DNA of 64,000 nt from Sphingobacterium populi (GTDB lineage: Bacteria; Bacteroidota; Bacteroidia; Sphingobacteriales; Sphingobacteriaceae): positions 558,001 through 622,000 of the forward strand of contig NZ_LQXS01000002.1 of the NCBI RefSeq assembly GCF_001586775.1. The letters are read 5' to 3'. Of the stretch, positions 29,416 to 38,932 are shown in pieces. The notes beneath the pieces were generated by a model that worked only from the letters and a program-made list of their open reading frames with translations, had not been told where the DNA came from and did no database searches. The stretch's first letter is position 1. Each line of letters opens with the position of its first letter. A program made the position numbers and the translations under genes.

Positions 29416-29874
29416 CTAGTCTTCGATTACGTCGATACTCAAAATGCGATCACCTTGACGGATATCATCTACAACATCAACATTTTCAATCACTTTACCG
29501 AAACAAGTATGGTTACGATCTAAGTGAGCAGTGTTAGTACGGCTGTGACATACGAAAAATTGTGATCCACCCGTATTCCTACCTGCATGCGCCATAGACA
29601 ATACACCACGATCATGATATTGGTTTTCACCAGTCAATTCACAATCAATATGGTATCCTGGACCGCCAGTACCGGGCATTCCTGTGGCGCCTTCGCGTGT
29701 ATTAGGGCAACCGCCTTGGATTACAAAATCAGGAATCACACGGTGGAAAGTTAATCCATTATAATAACCTGATTTAGCTAGTTTAATGAAGTTTTCCACG
29801 GTCTTAGGTGCATCTTCTGTGTAGAACTGCACGGTCATATCACCTTTTTCGGTTTTAATTATTGCTTTACTCAT
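29416..29874 (-). CDS. Peptidyl-prolyl cis-trans isomerase, cyclophilin type
   Basis: 152 residues, a compact PpiB-like cyclophilin: FHRVIPDFVIQGGCPNTREG carries the catalytic Arg, and GVLSMAHAGRNTGGSQFFVCHS the binding surface. No signal peptide, so cytoplasmic. It speeds proline isomerisation during folding. A -7 box TATCTTTG lies about 20 nt upstream. Confidence 0.93.
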   Translation of the reverse strand: MSKAIIKTEKGDMTVQFYTEDAPKTVENFIKLAKSGYYNGLTFHRVIPDFVIQGGCPNTREGATGMPGTGGPGYHIDCELTGENQYHDRGVLSMAHAGRNTGGSQFFVCHSRTNTAHLDRNHTCFGKVIENVDVVDDIRQGDRILSIDVIED

Positions 29875-29893
29875 ATCTAAAATTGCTATTTGA

Positions 29894-29901
29894 CAAAGAT
29901 A
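29894..29901 (-). promoter_or_regulatory. -7 box of cyclophilin gene
   Basis: Minus-strand TATCTTTG, a full -7 match, 19 nt before the ATG at 29874. A -33 TTG was not found. Confidence 0.35.
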
Positions 29902-30012
29902 CGTTTTCTGATGATAAGGAGAAAATGAGAAGATTAAGGCTAATCATTACTGTTATTTTTAGAAAATAATTTATCTTTAAAAGATAATTAATATAATAAA
30001 AGTTTTGTGGTA

Positions 30013-30696
30013 ATGAAGTTGGCGATACACGAATGGGCGGAGTCAGATCGGCCCAGAGAAAAATTAATAGAGCAAGGTCGGCGCGCACTATCTAATGCAG
30101 AATTATTAGCGATTCTGATCGGCTCAGGATCGCCTCAGGAAAGTGCCGTGGAGCTTTGCAGACGTGTACTTTCGGGCGTGGAAAACAATTTGTCTTTATT
30201 ATCCAAGTTGGACGTAGCAGATCTTTGTCGTTATCACGGAATTGGTCAAGCAAAAGCGATTACTATCATAGCTGCTTTAGAAATTGGGCGTCGCCGCAAA
30301 GATACTCTTGAAATGCCTTCGTCAGTGCTTAATAGTAGTAAGCGAGTTTTTAATTTTTTCAGAGAGCGATTGCAAGACTTGCCGCATGAGGAGTTCTGGG
30401 TTTTATACTTAAACACGGGCTGTAAATTGATAGATAAGCAACTCATTAGTCGTGGAGGTAATGATTTTGCACCGGTTGATATTCGTATTATCTTAAAATA
30501 TGCACTTCAGGCCAATGCGCATTCGATGATTTTGATACATAACCATCCCTCTGGCACACTTTCTCCGAGTCTTGCAGATAAGCAACTTACTAAGCGGATT
30601 GCCGATGCAGCCGTATTGATGGATATTCGAGTAAATGACCATATCATCTTCACGGATCAAGCTTATTATAGTTTTAGGGACGAAGGGCTGTTATAG
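30013..30696 (+). CDS. radC: RadC/JAB-domain DNA repair-family protein
   Basis: 227 residues from the ATG at 30013; a GTG at 30007 is in frame but less likely. The N-terminal helix-hairpin-helix UPF0758 region (REKLIEQGRRALSNAELLAILIGSG) is followed by the JAB/MPN metalloprotease-like domain with HNHPSGTLSPSLAD, whose His residues and Asp would bind zinc. RadC's old assignment to DNA repair has been questioned; the JAB fold suggests a hydrolase or structural role. Full length and intact. Confidence 0.9.
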   Translation: MKLAIHEWAESDRPREKLIEQGRRALSNAELLAILIGSGSPQESAVELCRRVLSGVENNLSLLSKLDVADLCRYHGIGQAKAITIIAALEIGRRRKDTLEMPSSVLNSSKRVFNFFRERLQDLPHEEFWVLYLNTGCKLIDKQLISRGGNDFAPVDIRIILKYALQANAHSMILIHNHPSGTLSPSLADKQLTKRIADAAVLMDIRVNDHIIFTDQAYYSFRDEGLL

Positions 30697-30727
30697 TGAA
30701 TAACTTCTTTATGTATATTTGAATAAA

Positions 30728-32488
30728 ATGCATTTCGATATGTCGTCTTTCCTCCAGTACTTCTCATCTTTATTGTTCATTTTCTGCTGCTTTTGTACCA
30801 ATGCTCATGCGCAGAGTACATCGCTTGAGCTCGATGCTAAGCGAAATACAACTGCTACGTACGAGGAGTTATTGCAATTTTACACAGCATTGGATAAGCA
30901 ATATCCAGAATGCAAACTGCTTGAGGTAGGTATTACAGATGTTGGCAAACCACTCCATCTATTCGTTATGTCGAAGGATAAGGACTTCGATCCTGAAAGT
31001 ATTAAAGCAAAAGGTAAAGCTATTTTGTTAGTGAATAATGGAATTCATCCGGGAGAACCCGAAGGTATTGACGTCGGAATGCTATTTTCGAGAGATATTT
31101 TGCAGCGCAATACATTACCTGACGATGTGGTTATTTGTCTCATTCCAGTATATAATGTTGCTGGCATGCTTAATAGAGGAGTTTCGCGAGTTAATCAGAA
31201 TGGTCCGGTGACGTATGGTTTTCGAGGCAGCCGCCAAAATTATGACCTGAATCGGGATTTTATCAAGGCCGATACGAGAAATTCCTTGTTATTTCAGCGA
31301 TTGTTCAGCGCATGGGATCCAGATATGTTCTTTGACACGCACGCTAGTAATGGTGCTGATTATCAATATATCATGACCTTAATTGCTACGCAAAAGGACA
31401 AGATTGCCCCACCATTAGCTGCGCTAATGGAAGAACGATTTACAAAAGCGCTCTATCAACGCATGCAAACTTCGGGATACCCGATGATACCTTATGTAAA
31501 TACAGTTGGTGCAACGCCAGAATCAGGGTTGGTGGATTTTCTGGAAACTCCTCGTTATTCGTCCGGCTACGCCGCGCTACATCATACCATTGGCTTTATG
31601 CCCGAGACCCACATGTGGAAATCATATGAAGAGCGTGTATTATCTACGTATACCTTATTGCAGCATTTAGTGAATGTTATGGTGCAAGAAAGGGAAGATT
31701 TGTTGTTCACTCGTAATCAGGTCAAGCAATCTGCAAAAACGCAGCAGATTTTTCCTATTACATGGGCTTTGGACACGACACGCGTGGATTCGATCACTTT
31801 TCTGGGTTACCAAGCGGAGCAAAAGAAGAGTGCAATTAGCGGACACAATCGTTTGTATTATGATCGTGCACAGCCCAAAACGATGCAAATACCACATTGG
31901 AAACATTACCGAGTTGCCAACGAAGTGCAGAAGCCAATAGCGTACGTGATACCGCAGGCTTATGATCGCGTCATCGAAAGGCTGCAAGCGAATGGTGTGC
32001 AACTTCATCCACTAAAACAGGATACGATGATTCGTCTGGAAATGTATTATATCACAGCCGTAAAAACAGCTACGTCACCTTATGAAGGGCATTATATGCA
32101 TGAGGATGTGGAGATTAAGCCAGTCGTGATGGAGCGGCAGTTTTACGCAGGAGATTGGTGGATAGAAATGGACCAAGAGGCTAACCGGTATCTGATCGAA
32201 ACGCTGGAGCCGCAAGCACATGATTCTTTTTTTCGCTGGAATTTTTTTGATGGTATCCTTAGTCAAAAAGAATATTTTTCTCCTTATATATTTGAGGAAG
32301 AAGCTCAGCGTTTGTTGGATGCCAATCCGGCTTGGAAACAAGAGCTGGAGCGTAAGAAAGCGAATGAACCTGCCTTCGCCAAAAATGGTAGAGCACAGTT
32401 AGATTGGATTTACAAAAAATCAATCTACTATGAAGACACGCATATGTTGTATCCAGTAGGTAGAATAGTATCTACTCGTCCTCACTAA
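30728..32488 (+). CDS. Secreted M14-family zinc carboxypeptidase
   Basis: 586 residues from the ATG at 30728, with a Sec signal (CCFCTNAHAQ). The N-terminal M14 domain has the HxxE zinc motif in NNGIHPGEPEGIDVG and a third ligand in FDTHASNGADY; the general base would be the Glu in GFMPETHMWK. The C-terminal ~250 residues are a family-specific extension. It probably trims peptides in the periplasm or outside. Its 3' end overlaps the convergent rmuC gene by 17 nt. Confidence 0.85.
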   Translation: MHFDMSSFLQYFSSLLFIFCCFCTNAHAQSTSLELDAKRNTTATYEELLQFYTALDKQYPECKLLEVGITDVGKPLHLFVMSKDKDFDPESIKAKGKAILLVNNGIHPGEPEGIDVGMLFSRDILQRNTLPDDVVICLIPVYNVAGMLNRGVSRVNQNGPVTYGFRGSRQNYDLNRDFIKADTRNSLLFQRLFSAWDPDMFFDTHASNGADYQYIMTLIATQKDKIAPPLAALMEERFTKALYQRMQTSGYPMIPYVNTVGATPESGLVDFLETPRYSSGYAALHHTIGFMPETHMWKSYEERVLSTYTLLQHLVNVMVQEREDLLFTRNQVKQSAKTQQIFPITWALDTTRVDSITFLGYQAEQKKSAISGHNRLYYDRAQPKTMQIPHWKHYRVANEVQKPIAYVIPQAYDRVIERLQANGVQLHPLKQDTMIRLEMYYITAVKTATSPYEGHYMHEDVEIKPVVMERQFYAGDWWIEMDQEANRYLIETLEPQAHDSFFRWNFFDGILSQKEYFSPYIFEEEAQRLLDANPAWKQELERKKANEPAFAKNGRAQLDWIYKKSIYYEDTHMLYPVGRIVSTRPH

Positions 32489-33800
32489 CTGGTAGATCCA
32501 ACAATTCGTTCGATTCTTGCGTGTCAAGTGTGCCTACATCGCGTAGCTTTCGGCTCATCATGTTGGTGCGGGTAAGGCGCAAATCGTGCAACGATTTGGA
32601 TGCGGAGCTCAATTGCTTGTCGACTTTGTCCAATTGATCAGAAAACTTCTTGAACTCCGTTTTGACGGCTTCTAGTATTTTCCATACCTCACTACTACGT
32701 TTCTGTACAGCGAGTGTGCGGAAGCCCATCTGTAAACTGTTTAACAGTGCCGATAGGGTGGTGGGGCCAGTTATGGTTATTCTATATTTGCGTTGCAATG
32801 TTTCAAACAATCCAGGGTGGCGCAAAATTTCTGCATAAAGGCTCTCTACAGGCAAAAACATGATCGCAAAATCAGTAGTATGCGGAGGATCAATGTATTT
32901 ATCGCTAATATCTTTTGCGAAAGCTTCTACATTGCGCATCAAAATTTTTTGCTGCAAGTCGATTTGGGTTTTCTCACCCAATTCGTAGGCATCTAACAAA
33001 GCCTGATAATTTTCCATTGGAAATTTCGAATCTACTGGCATCCATACGGTTTCGTCACTGTCTTTGCCCGGTAGTTTAATGGCAAATTCTACGTGAGCCT
33101 GCGATCCTTTCTTTGTCGCTACATTTTGTGCGTATTGCTCATTAGTGAGCAATTGTTCTAAAATATTAGCGAGCTGATATTCGCCTAAAATACCACGCGT
33201 TTTTACATTAGAGAGCACTTTCTTCAGGTCGCCGACGCCAGTAGCTAAGCTTTGCATTTCGCCCAAACCACGGTGTACGAGCTCCAGTCGTTCGCTTACC
33301 AGCTTAAAGGATTCGCCAAGTCTTTTTTCCAGCGTAGACTGCAATTTTTCATCGACGGTATGCCGCATTTGTTCCAACTGGCGGTTATTGTCTTCGCGTA
33401 ATGTTTTTAGATGGTTTTCTATATTTATTTTGATGTCTTTCAGGTGCTCATTAGACGTCTTGTTGATCTCATATTGTTGCTTAGTCAAACCTTCAAAACG
33501 TTGTCCCAAAAAGGTATGTAAGGCCTGCGCTTGTTCCTGCGCACTTTTTTCTAGCGCCCGAAAATTTTGTGATAATTCCTCACGAGAGCCCTGTGCCAGC
33601 GTGCTATTCTCGTTGCGATGCCGATGCAAATCATCACGAATGGATTTGTCCATCCGCTCGAGTTGATGATCTAAGCGCTGCAAACTCTGCTCCAAATGTC
33701 GCCATTGGACAACGGAATTGTCATCCGATTTCTTGAAGAGCATAATGAGTATATTAATGATGGCCAATGCAATCAAAATGATCAAAAGGGTGTGTATCAT
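32472..33800 (-). CDS. rmuC: DNA recombination protein RmuC
   Basis: 442 residues. An N-terminal membrane helix (LLIILIALAIINILIML) anchors it, a long coiled coil spans about residues 30-190, and the RmuC nuclease-like domain follows with GILGEYQLANILEQLL, WMPVDSKFPMENYQALL and the TDFAIMFLPVESLYAEIL segment. RmuC limits inversion at short inverted repeats in E. coli. It overlaps the M14 gene tail to tail. Confidence 0.9.
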   Translation of the reverse strand: MIHTLLIILIALAIINILIMLFKKSDDNSVVQWRHLEQSLQRLDHQLERMDKSIRDDLHRHRNENSTLAQGSREELSQNFRALEKSAQEQAQALHTFLGQRFEGLTKQQYEINKTSNEHLKDIKINIENHLKTLREDNNRQLEQMRHTVDEKLQSTLEKRLGESFKLVSERLELVHRGLGEMQSLATGVGDLKKVLSNVKTRGILGEYQLANILEQLLTNEQYAQNVATKKGSQAHVEFAIKLPGKDSDETVWMPVDSKFPMENYQALLDAYELGEKTQIDLQQKILMRNVEAFAKDISDKYIDPPHTTDFAIMFLPVESLYAEILRHPGLFETLQRKYRITITGPTTLSALLNSLQMGFRTLAVQKRSSEVWKILEAVKTEFKKFSDQLDKVDKQLSSASKSLHDLRLTRTNMMSRKLRDVGTLDTQESNELLDLPVSEDE

Positions 33801-33911
33801 GTAAGATATATTTGAGCTAGCGGAATTGAACTATGCGAAGATAGGTAATCTTAGGGTAAACAATTCTACGACTTGGACTGTTCTAAAAATAGGAATCAAA
33901 AAAATAATACT

Positions 33912-34121
33912 ATGAGAAAGCTAATATACACCATCTTGGGAATAAGCGCATTTAGTTTTATGTCATGTCATTCTTCGCAAGAGCGCGCAGACGATGTCGA
34001 TAATGAATTAACACCGGTAGAACCTGCCGACCAACAGCGGTATAATATCAATCAATCTACGGAAGAAGTCATTAATTTAGATACAACTTCAACCGATACG
34101 ACCAATCTCCCGAACGATTAA
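33912..34121 (+). CDS. Small hypothetical lipoprotein
   Basis: 69 residues from the ATG at 33912. A basic N-terminus and hydrophobic core end in SFMSC, a lipobox, and the mature part is short, acidic and rich in Asp, Glu and Thr with no fold I can name. An upstream frame extension to 33873 lacks signal character and is not favoured. Function unknown. Confidence 0.6.
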   Translation: MRKLIYTILGISAFSFMSCHSSQERADDVDNELTPVEPADQQRYNINQSTEEVINLDTTSTDTTNLPND

Positions 34122-34176
34122 CTACCATTAATAAGATTTCAATATCGAAATGGTGAATACGGTCTTTACACAACGT

Positions 34177-34210
34177 AAAAAAGCGCTTACATCTGTAAAG
34201 CGCTTTTTTT
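34177..34210. terminator. Terminator downstream of tRNA-Arg
   Basis: Inverted repeat with A-run, AGCGCTT stem, short loop and T-run. It lies between the small lipoprotein gene (plus) and the tRNA (minus) and could serve both. Confidence 0.75.
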
Positions 34211-34213
34211 GGG

Positions 34214-34285
34214 TGCCCGCGGCGAGATTCGAACCCACATCGTCAGAACCGGAATCTGATATTCTATCCATTGAACTACGCAGGC
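34214..34285 (-). tRNA. tRNA-Arg (anticodon CCG)
   Basis: The minus strand folds as a cloverleaf: acceptor stem GCCTGCG with CGCGGGC, a D arm with AATGGATA loop, a 5-bp anticodon stem TCAGA/TCTGA around loop TTCCGGT giving anticodon CCG (34250-34252), and a T loop TTCGAAT. The discriminator base is A and CCA is not encoded. It reads CGG codons. Confidence 0.93.
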
Positions 34286-34292
34286 ATTGCGG

Positions 34293-34300
34293 CAAAAATA
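34293..34300 (-). promoter_or_regulatory. -7 box of tRNA-Arg
   Basis: Minus-strand TATTTTTG ends 7 nt before the tRNA 5' end, the distance expected for transcription starting at or just before the mature end. Confidence 0.45.
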
Positions 34301-34323
34301 CTATTTTTCTGGACTTATTACTA

Positions 34324-34354
34324 AAAAAAAGGTTGCTAAAAAAGCAACCTTTTG
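34324..34354 (-). terminator. Terminator of the metal-locus operon
   Basis: AAAAGGTTGCT pairs with AGCAACCTTTT around a short A-rich loop, 20 nt after the lipoprotein stop on the minus strand. Confidence 0.75.
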
Positions 34355-34373
34355 ATAATGAATGCACTGCTTG

Positions 34374-35020
34374 TTAATGGCCGTGACCGCCACCATCTAC
34401 GAAATGCATTTCGAAGCTCAAGTCTAGATCGGTAGCTCCTGCAAAATTCAAAAAATTAGGATTGTTCCAATCTGCTGCCGTGATATTGGCCTTTACACCA
34501 GGATTTAGATGGCGCATTACATAACGCATAATAAAAGTGCGTGACGTATCCAAAATGGTCATGTAGCCTGTAACGCCGACATTGACGTTTTGACCTGCTG
34601 CATTCCTATCCGCATAAACGTATGAAAAAGTATTGATCTCGGAGGCCGGATTTGCAGTAAAGAAAACCTGATGTATATCGTCACGAGTTACAAAAGTTTG
34701 TTCAGATCTTCTGCCCGCAAAATCAGTAGTTTGCAGCGATACACGATATGTTTTACCTTTGTCTAAATGAAAGTGTGCGCCTACAGGAGGTAGCAATTGT
34801 CCGTTAGGTGCTGGAGTGAAATGAATAGTGTCGACATGTGCACCAGGAAAGTCTTCGTAATGAAAATGATCATCGTGCGCTTCACGATGTACTTCGGTGA
34901 AGATTAACGTTGCCGTACCTACTTCTTCCTGATCACTTCGGGAACAGGGTCATCTTTTTGACAAGATTGAAAAGCTAGCGTAGCTACTGCGGTCAAAAGA
35001 AAAATCCATTTTTTGTTCAT
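34374..35020 (-). pseudogene. His-rich hypothetical lipoprotein, single-base frameshift
   Basis: The frame from the ATG at 35020 gives a lipoprotein signal (ATLAFQSC) and QKDDPVPE before running into a stop. The next frame carries on with DQEEVGTATLIFTEVHREAHDDHFHYEDFPG and runs to 34374, ending in a His-rich FVDGGGHGH. One base is missing near 34930-34945, in or by a CCC/GGG run; repaired, the protein has 215 residues. It is rich in His in two clusters, suggesting metal contact. It follows the TonB receptor by 12 nt and should share its transcript. No named family recognised. Confidence 0.7.
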
Positions 35021-35032
35021 AATACTGTTGTT

Positions 35033-37344
35033 TTAAAATTGAAATGTGAAACCTAGAGTTATATTTCTGCCCATCTGGTGCGAAAAGTAGCGCATGCGGT
35101 CCATGTAATCCCTGTAAAGCACATTGAATAAATTTTCAATGCCCAGATTTGCCTGTATATCCTGTTTATAAATTGTAAATCGCCTGCTGGCATAAGCATT
35201 AAATAGATGATAAGATGGAGGCGGGCTGGTGTAGTCGGTGGCTGGATCAAATCTATGTTGTCGGTCAACAAATACATGTGCCAATCGGAAATAATCTTCC
35301 GGTTTTTCACCATATTGCCATTTGATACTTTGCGTTATTCTGTCTGCTGGAATGAATGGAAAATAAGTGTTATTATCCAGATCTCTGGCGCGTACCAGCG
35401 CACCTTTTAATGCGTAAGACCACGCCGCGCCAAACTCCCAATCCAATTGCAAATCAACACCATAGAAGAAAGCATCTTGCTGGCGATAATTAAATACTGG
35501 AAATGTGCCTCGTATCGTCTGCCGAACTGAATCGGGATTGGGCATGGCGTAAATGTAATCTCGAATATATTGTGCATATAGATCGGTAGTGATCGAAATT
35601 CGTTCCCTTTTAAACGAGATAGAGTTCACCCATTTATATCCGCGCTCCGAAGCCAAGTTTGGATCGCCGACTTCGTAGGTACCACTGCCATGATGTAGCC
35701 CATCACTGTACAATTCATTGGCCGATGGCGCCCGCCATGCTAAGCCCAGATTAGTTTTCAAAGTCCATGCAGACGAAGCATGATATGCCAAACCAGCCGA
35801 GCCGCTCCAATTGTGAAAATGACGATTATCCGTTAGCAAGTATTGTCTTACGACGCCATTTTCATCGATGCTACTATAATCATATCGAAACCCGGCTACG
35901 TCAAAATAGCGGTAGTCGTATCTTGCACCAATTTCTCCATGAAATTTACCCCAATGTTGTTGTGTGATGGCATAAATTCCTAAATTGTGATTTTCGAAGT
36001 TGGGAATAATGGGAGTAGTTCCAGTGCCTGGCACATTATTATTCACCTGTAACATACCAGCGATACCAATACGATGATGACCTGATTTTATGGCGATGTC
36101 CAATGTTTGTGTCATGAGGTTCATATCTGCCATTGGGGTGTCGTCGGAGAGTACGCGTCTTAGGTCGTATTCTTTGCGTCGATTGCGTTGAAAAGCAAAC
36201 TGTGTCTCTATCTTAGTATTTCCAGTTAGATCGTAACCCCATTTGATTTTAGATAGATCGTGATCTACTCGTTGGCGGGGCGACTCAATATCGTAGGTGA
36301 AATTATACGTTGTTGATGGTCTGCCGCGTTCGATGTTGGCCAGAATATCATCTAGCGTACTCACATGTGCACCATAAAAAACACCCAAATTAGTGCCGAA
36401 GTGACTGTAGAAAAACTCCAAATCATGATTCCCGTTTGGTACTGCAACAAACCAGAAAGGTTTAGCTCTTGGGCACCTGTGTTTCCTAAAATATATTCCG
36501 CGGTCTTTAGATTTCCAATTTTCTTTGTTGATGCTTGTATGCGCCATGCCAAGTTGGGAAGCGATGTGATACCGCCTTCCAATCTAACATTTCCCACACC
36601 ACCACGACCATTTGACTGTCCTAAGAGATCAACACGACCAGTAATTTTGCTTGGATCAATAGGATTTGCTGCGCTTATTACTACGCCACCCAGAGCATCT
36701 GCACCATAGCGCACGCCTTCCGCACCTTTTATTACCTCCAAGCGATCTGCAGTAAAGGGATCAATCTCAGGTGCGTGTTCGGCGCCCCACTGTTGTCCTT
36801 CCTGTCTCACGCCATGATTGAGTACCAAAACACGGTTACTATGCAAACCATTTATGACGGGTTTGGAAATGGTCGATCCTGTATTTAATTGCGTAACACC
36901 CGCAATTTGGCTGAGCATCTCTGCCAATGGCTTCGCTCGAAGCTCTTGTCTGGTATCTGCTGATAGATGGTGCTTGCTGCTCGTGATATGTTCAGATTGT
37001 ATCCCTGTTATGGTAACGTCTTGTACGTGCACTATGCTGATTTTCATCGTGATATGCAAAGATTCGGACGTTGGCAAGCTGAGCGTCTTCTCCTGCGTGT
37101 CATAACCTAAAAGACTGAACGTGAGAAGTTGCCTACCAGCACATTGTTTCTTAAGCCTAAAATTGCCATACCGATCGGTATAGGTTATACTACTGTTGGT
37201 TGCGTTGCGAACAGCTACACCCGCCAAGGGCTTTGCTTCTACATCGACAGCAGTACCAGAAATAGTGAATAAACAAGACGTTTGTGCATTTGCATCTAAA
37301 CCGAAGTGTAGTAGCAATGCTAACATCCACAGATAACGAAACAT
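35033..37344 (-). pseudogene. TonB-dependent receptor, single-base frameshift
   Basis: The frame from the ATG at 37344 gives a signal (DANAQ), a carboxypeptidase-like beta domain (ISGTAVDVEAKPLAGVAVRN), a plug with KPVINGLHSNRVLVLNHGVRQEG and VIKGAEGVRYGADALGGVV, then breaks after LLQYQTG near 36429-36433. The other frame resumes at NHDLEFFYSHFGTNLGV and runs through the barrel to a terminal FTFQF at 35033. One base is missing at the GGGAA run; repaired, it is 770 residues. It is an outer-membrane active transporter. The neighbouring His-rich proteins suggest a metal ion or metal complex as cargo (inference). Confidence 0.85.
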
Positions 37345-37406
37345 GTGTTCGATCTATAAAATTGAAAAAAAATAAAATTGAGGATACGAGGTGTACGAAA
37401 TACTAT

Positions 37407-37790
37407 TTAAGCCAATGGTGGGCCGCGAAGCGATAAAGCTCTGGAATCGCTGTCATCTAGAAAGGACAACAAATACGGAGTTGCTAAAGTAGGAATTGCA
37501 AACGGAGCGAGTACCGCAAAGCTGATTGATTGGTAGGATATAACTACCGGATTATTGTGATGAATCAGAAAGCATATGCCACACTCTTGATTAGATTCAT
37601 CGTGATGGGTATGATGGCAGTGATCTGCATTATCATGGTTGGTACGATGGTGCGTTTCATGTTGATCATGAGCATTTTGCAAATCTTCAGGTAAGTGGTG
37701 ATGCAGCGTGCCAACACCTATGGAAAATATCCATAGTGCAATACATGATAGCATCCCAACAAACTTAAAGTATTTACTTTTCTTCGTCAC
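37407..37790 (-). CDS. Small His-rich membrane/exported protein
   Basis: About 127 residues from a GTG at 37790; a TTG at 37814 or ATG at 37754 are alternatives. A basic start and hydrophobic segment (GMLSCIALWIFSIGVG) are followed by a region with about 16 His among Asp/Glu residues, then CGICFLIHHN, a second hydrophobic segment, and a C-terminal RGPP. This layout (His/Cys middle, RGPP end) resembles the small DUF2946-like proteins found beside TonB-dependent metal receptors. It precedes the receptor by 62 nt and probably binds or buffers a transition metal at the membrane. Confidence 0.65.
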   Translation of the reverse strand: MTKKSKYFKFVGMLSCIALWIFSIGVGTLHHHLPEDLQNAHDQHETHHRTNHDNADHCHHTHHDESNQECGICFLIHHNNPVVISYQSISFAVLAPFAIPTLATPYLLSFLDDSDSRALSLRGPPLA

Positions 37791-37828
37791 GGCACAAAGG
37801 TACTTTAAATGCAATGAAGTTGCAAGCT

Positions 37829-38746
37829 TTATTTTCTTGAAACGATATATTTTTTAGATCTTGGGTGAAATTCTGTGATGACGGTATGAAGATATGCATT
37901 ATCCAAATGGGTATATATTTCGGTGGTGCTGATGCTTTCATGTCCCAACATATCCTGAACCGCACGTAGATCGGCACCACCCTCGACAAGATGTGTTGCA
38001 AAGCTATGTCGAAATGTATGCGGACTGATCTGTTTGGTAATACCTGCTTGCATCGCTTGTTTTTTTATCATTAGAAAAATCATCACTCGAGATAGGGCTG
38101 CCCCGCGTCTGTTCAAAAAAACCATGTCTTCCTGACCTGCTTTGATCGGTGCAATTGATCTATTCTCTTGCAAGTAAAAATTAAGGTATTTAATGGCTTG
38201 TTTACCAATGGGAATGAGGCGTTCTTTGCTGCCTTTACCTTCTACTTTTATAAACTCGTCGGTTAAGAATAGGTTCGAAATTTTCAACGAGACCAATTCG
38301 GAAACACGTAACCCACAGCCGTACAGCACTTCCAGTATTGCTTTGTTACGCATTCCTTCGGGTAGGGATAAATCAATGCTATCGATCAAACGATTAATTT
38401 CATCGATGCTAAGTACATCGGGCAATTTGCGCATGAGTCGTGGTGCTTCGATCAGTATAGCCGGATTATTCCGCATATCATATTCAATTTCTAAAAAAGT
38501 AAAAAAAGACTTTAATGCAGAGAGCAACCTAGCTTGCGAAGTAGCCGCAATATCTTGTTGATTTACGTGACCTAAAAACTGTTGAATGTCTAAGGGAGTG
38601 ATGCTGTGTAGTGCGATTTGCCTATCTATAGCGTATGCTTCGAACTTTGAGACATCTAAGAGGTATGCATCAATGGAATTGCTGGAAAGTCCACGCTCCA
38701 AAAGCAGATATCGCTTAAAGTCATTTTTCCAAACTTCCCAATTCAT
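37829..38746 (-). CDS. xerD: Tyrosine recombinase XerD
   Basis: 305 residues from the ATG at 38746 (MNWEVWKNDFKRYLLLERGLS). The N-terminal SAM-like core-binding domain precedes the catalytic domain with Arg in YGCGLRVSELVSL, HTFRHSFATHL (H-x-x-R), LGHESISTTEIYTHL with the nucleophile Tyr. Length and sequence match the housekeeping XerC/XerD dimer-resolving recombinases rather than element integrases. The ending lies 38 nt before the His-rich gene, so some read-through into the metal locus is possible. Confidence 0.9.
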   Translation of the reverse strand: MNWEVWKNDFKRYLLLERGLSSNSIDAYLLDVSKFEAYAIDRQIALHSITPLDIQQFLGHVNQQDIAATSQARLLSALKSFFTFLEIEYDMRNNPAILIEAPRLMRKLPDVLSIDEINRLIDSIDLSLPEGMRNKAILEVLYGCGLRVSELVSLKISNLFLTDEFIKVEGKGSKERLIPIGKQAIKYLNFYLQENRSIAPIKAGQEDMVFLNRRGAALSRVMIFLMIKKQAMQAGITKQISPHTFRHSFATHLVEGGADLRAVQDMLGHESISTTEIYTHLDNAYLHTVITEFHPRSKKYIVSRK

Positions 38747-38932
38747 AACAGTAAAGATAGAAAATATGCGCATAGCGCTAAAGCCTTATTGTTGAACTGT
38801 GCTCCAAGCATTTGGATACGATAGTGGTAGTAAAATTCTCAAAAGAGTGTCCTCTCTAATGGGATTCTGTGGAATAATTACTTATTTTGCACCTTAATTT
38901 AAAAACAGATTTAGTTTAACAACCCTTTTCAT

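Noticed and set aside
37829..38746. Integrase of a mobile element
   Set aside because: Sequence and length fit housekeeping XerD; no att repeats, excisionase or cargo genes. The nearby tRNA-Arg is intact and not flanked by a partial copy that I could find.
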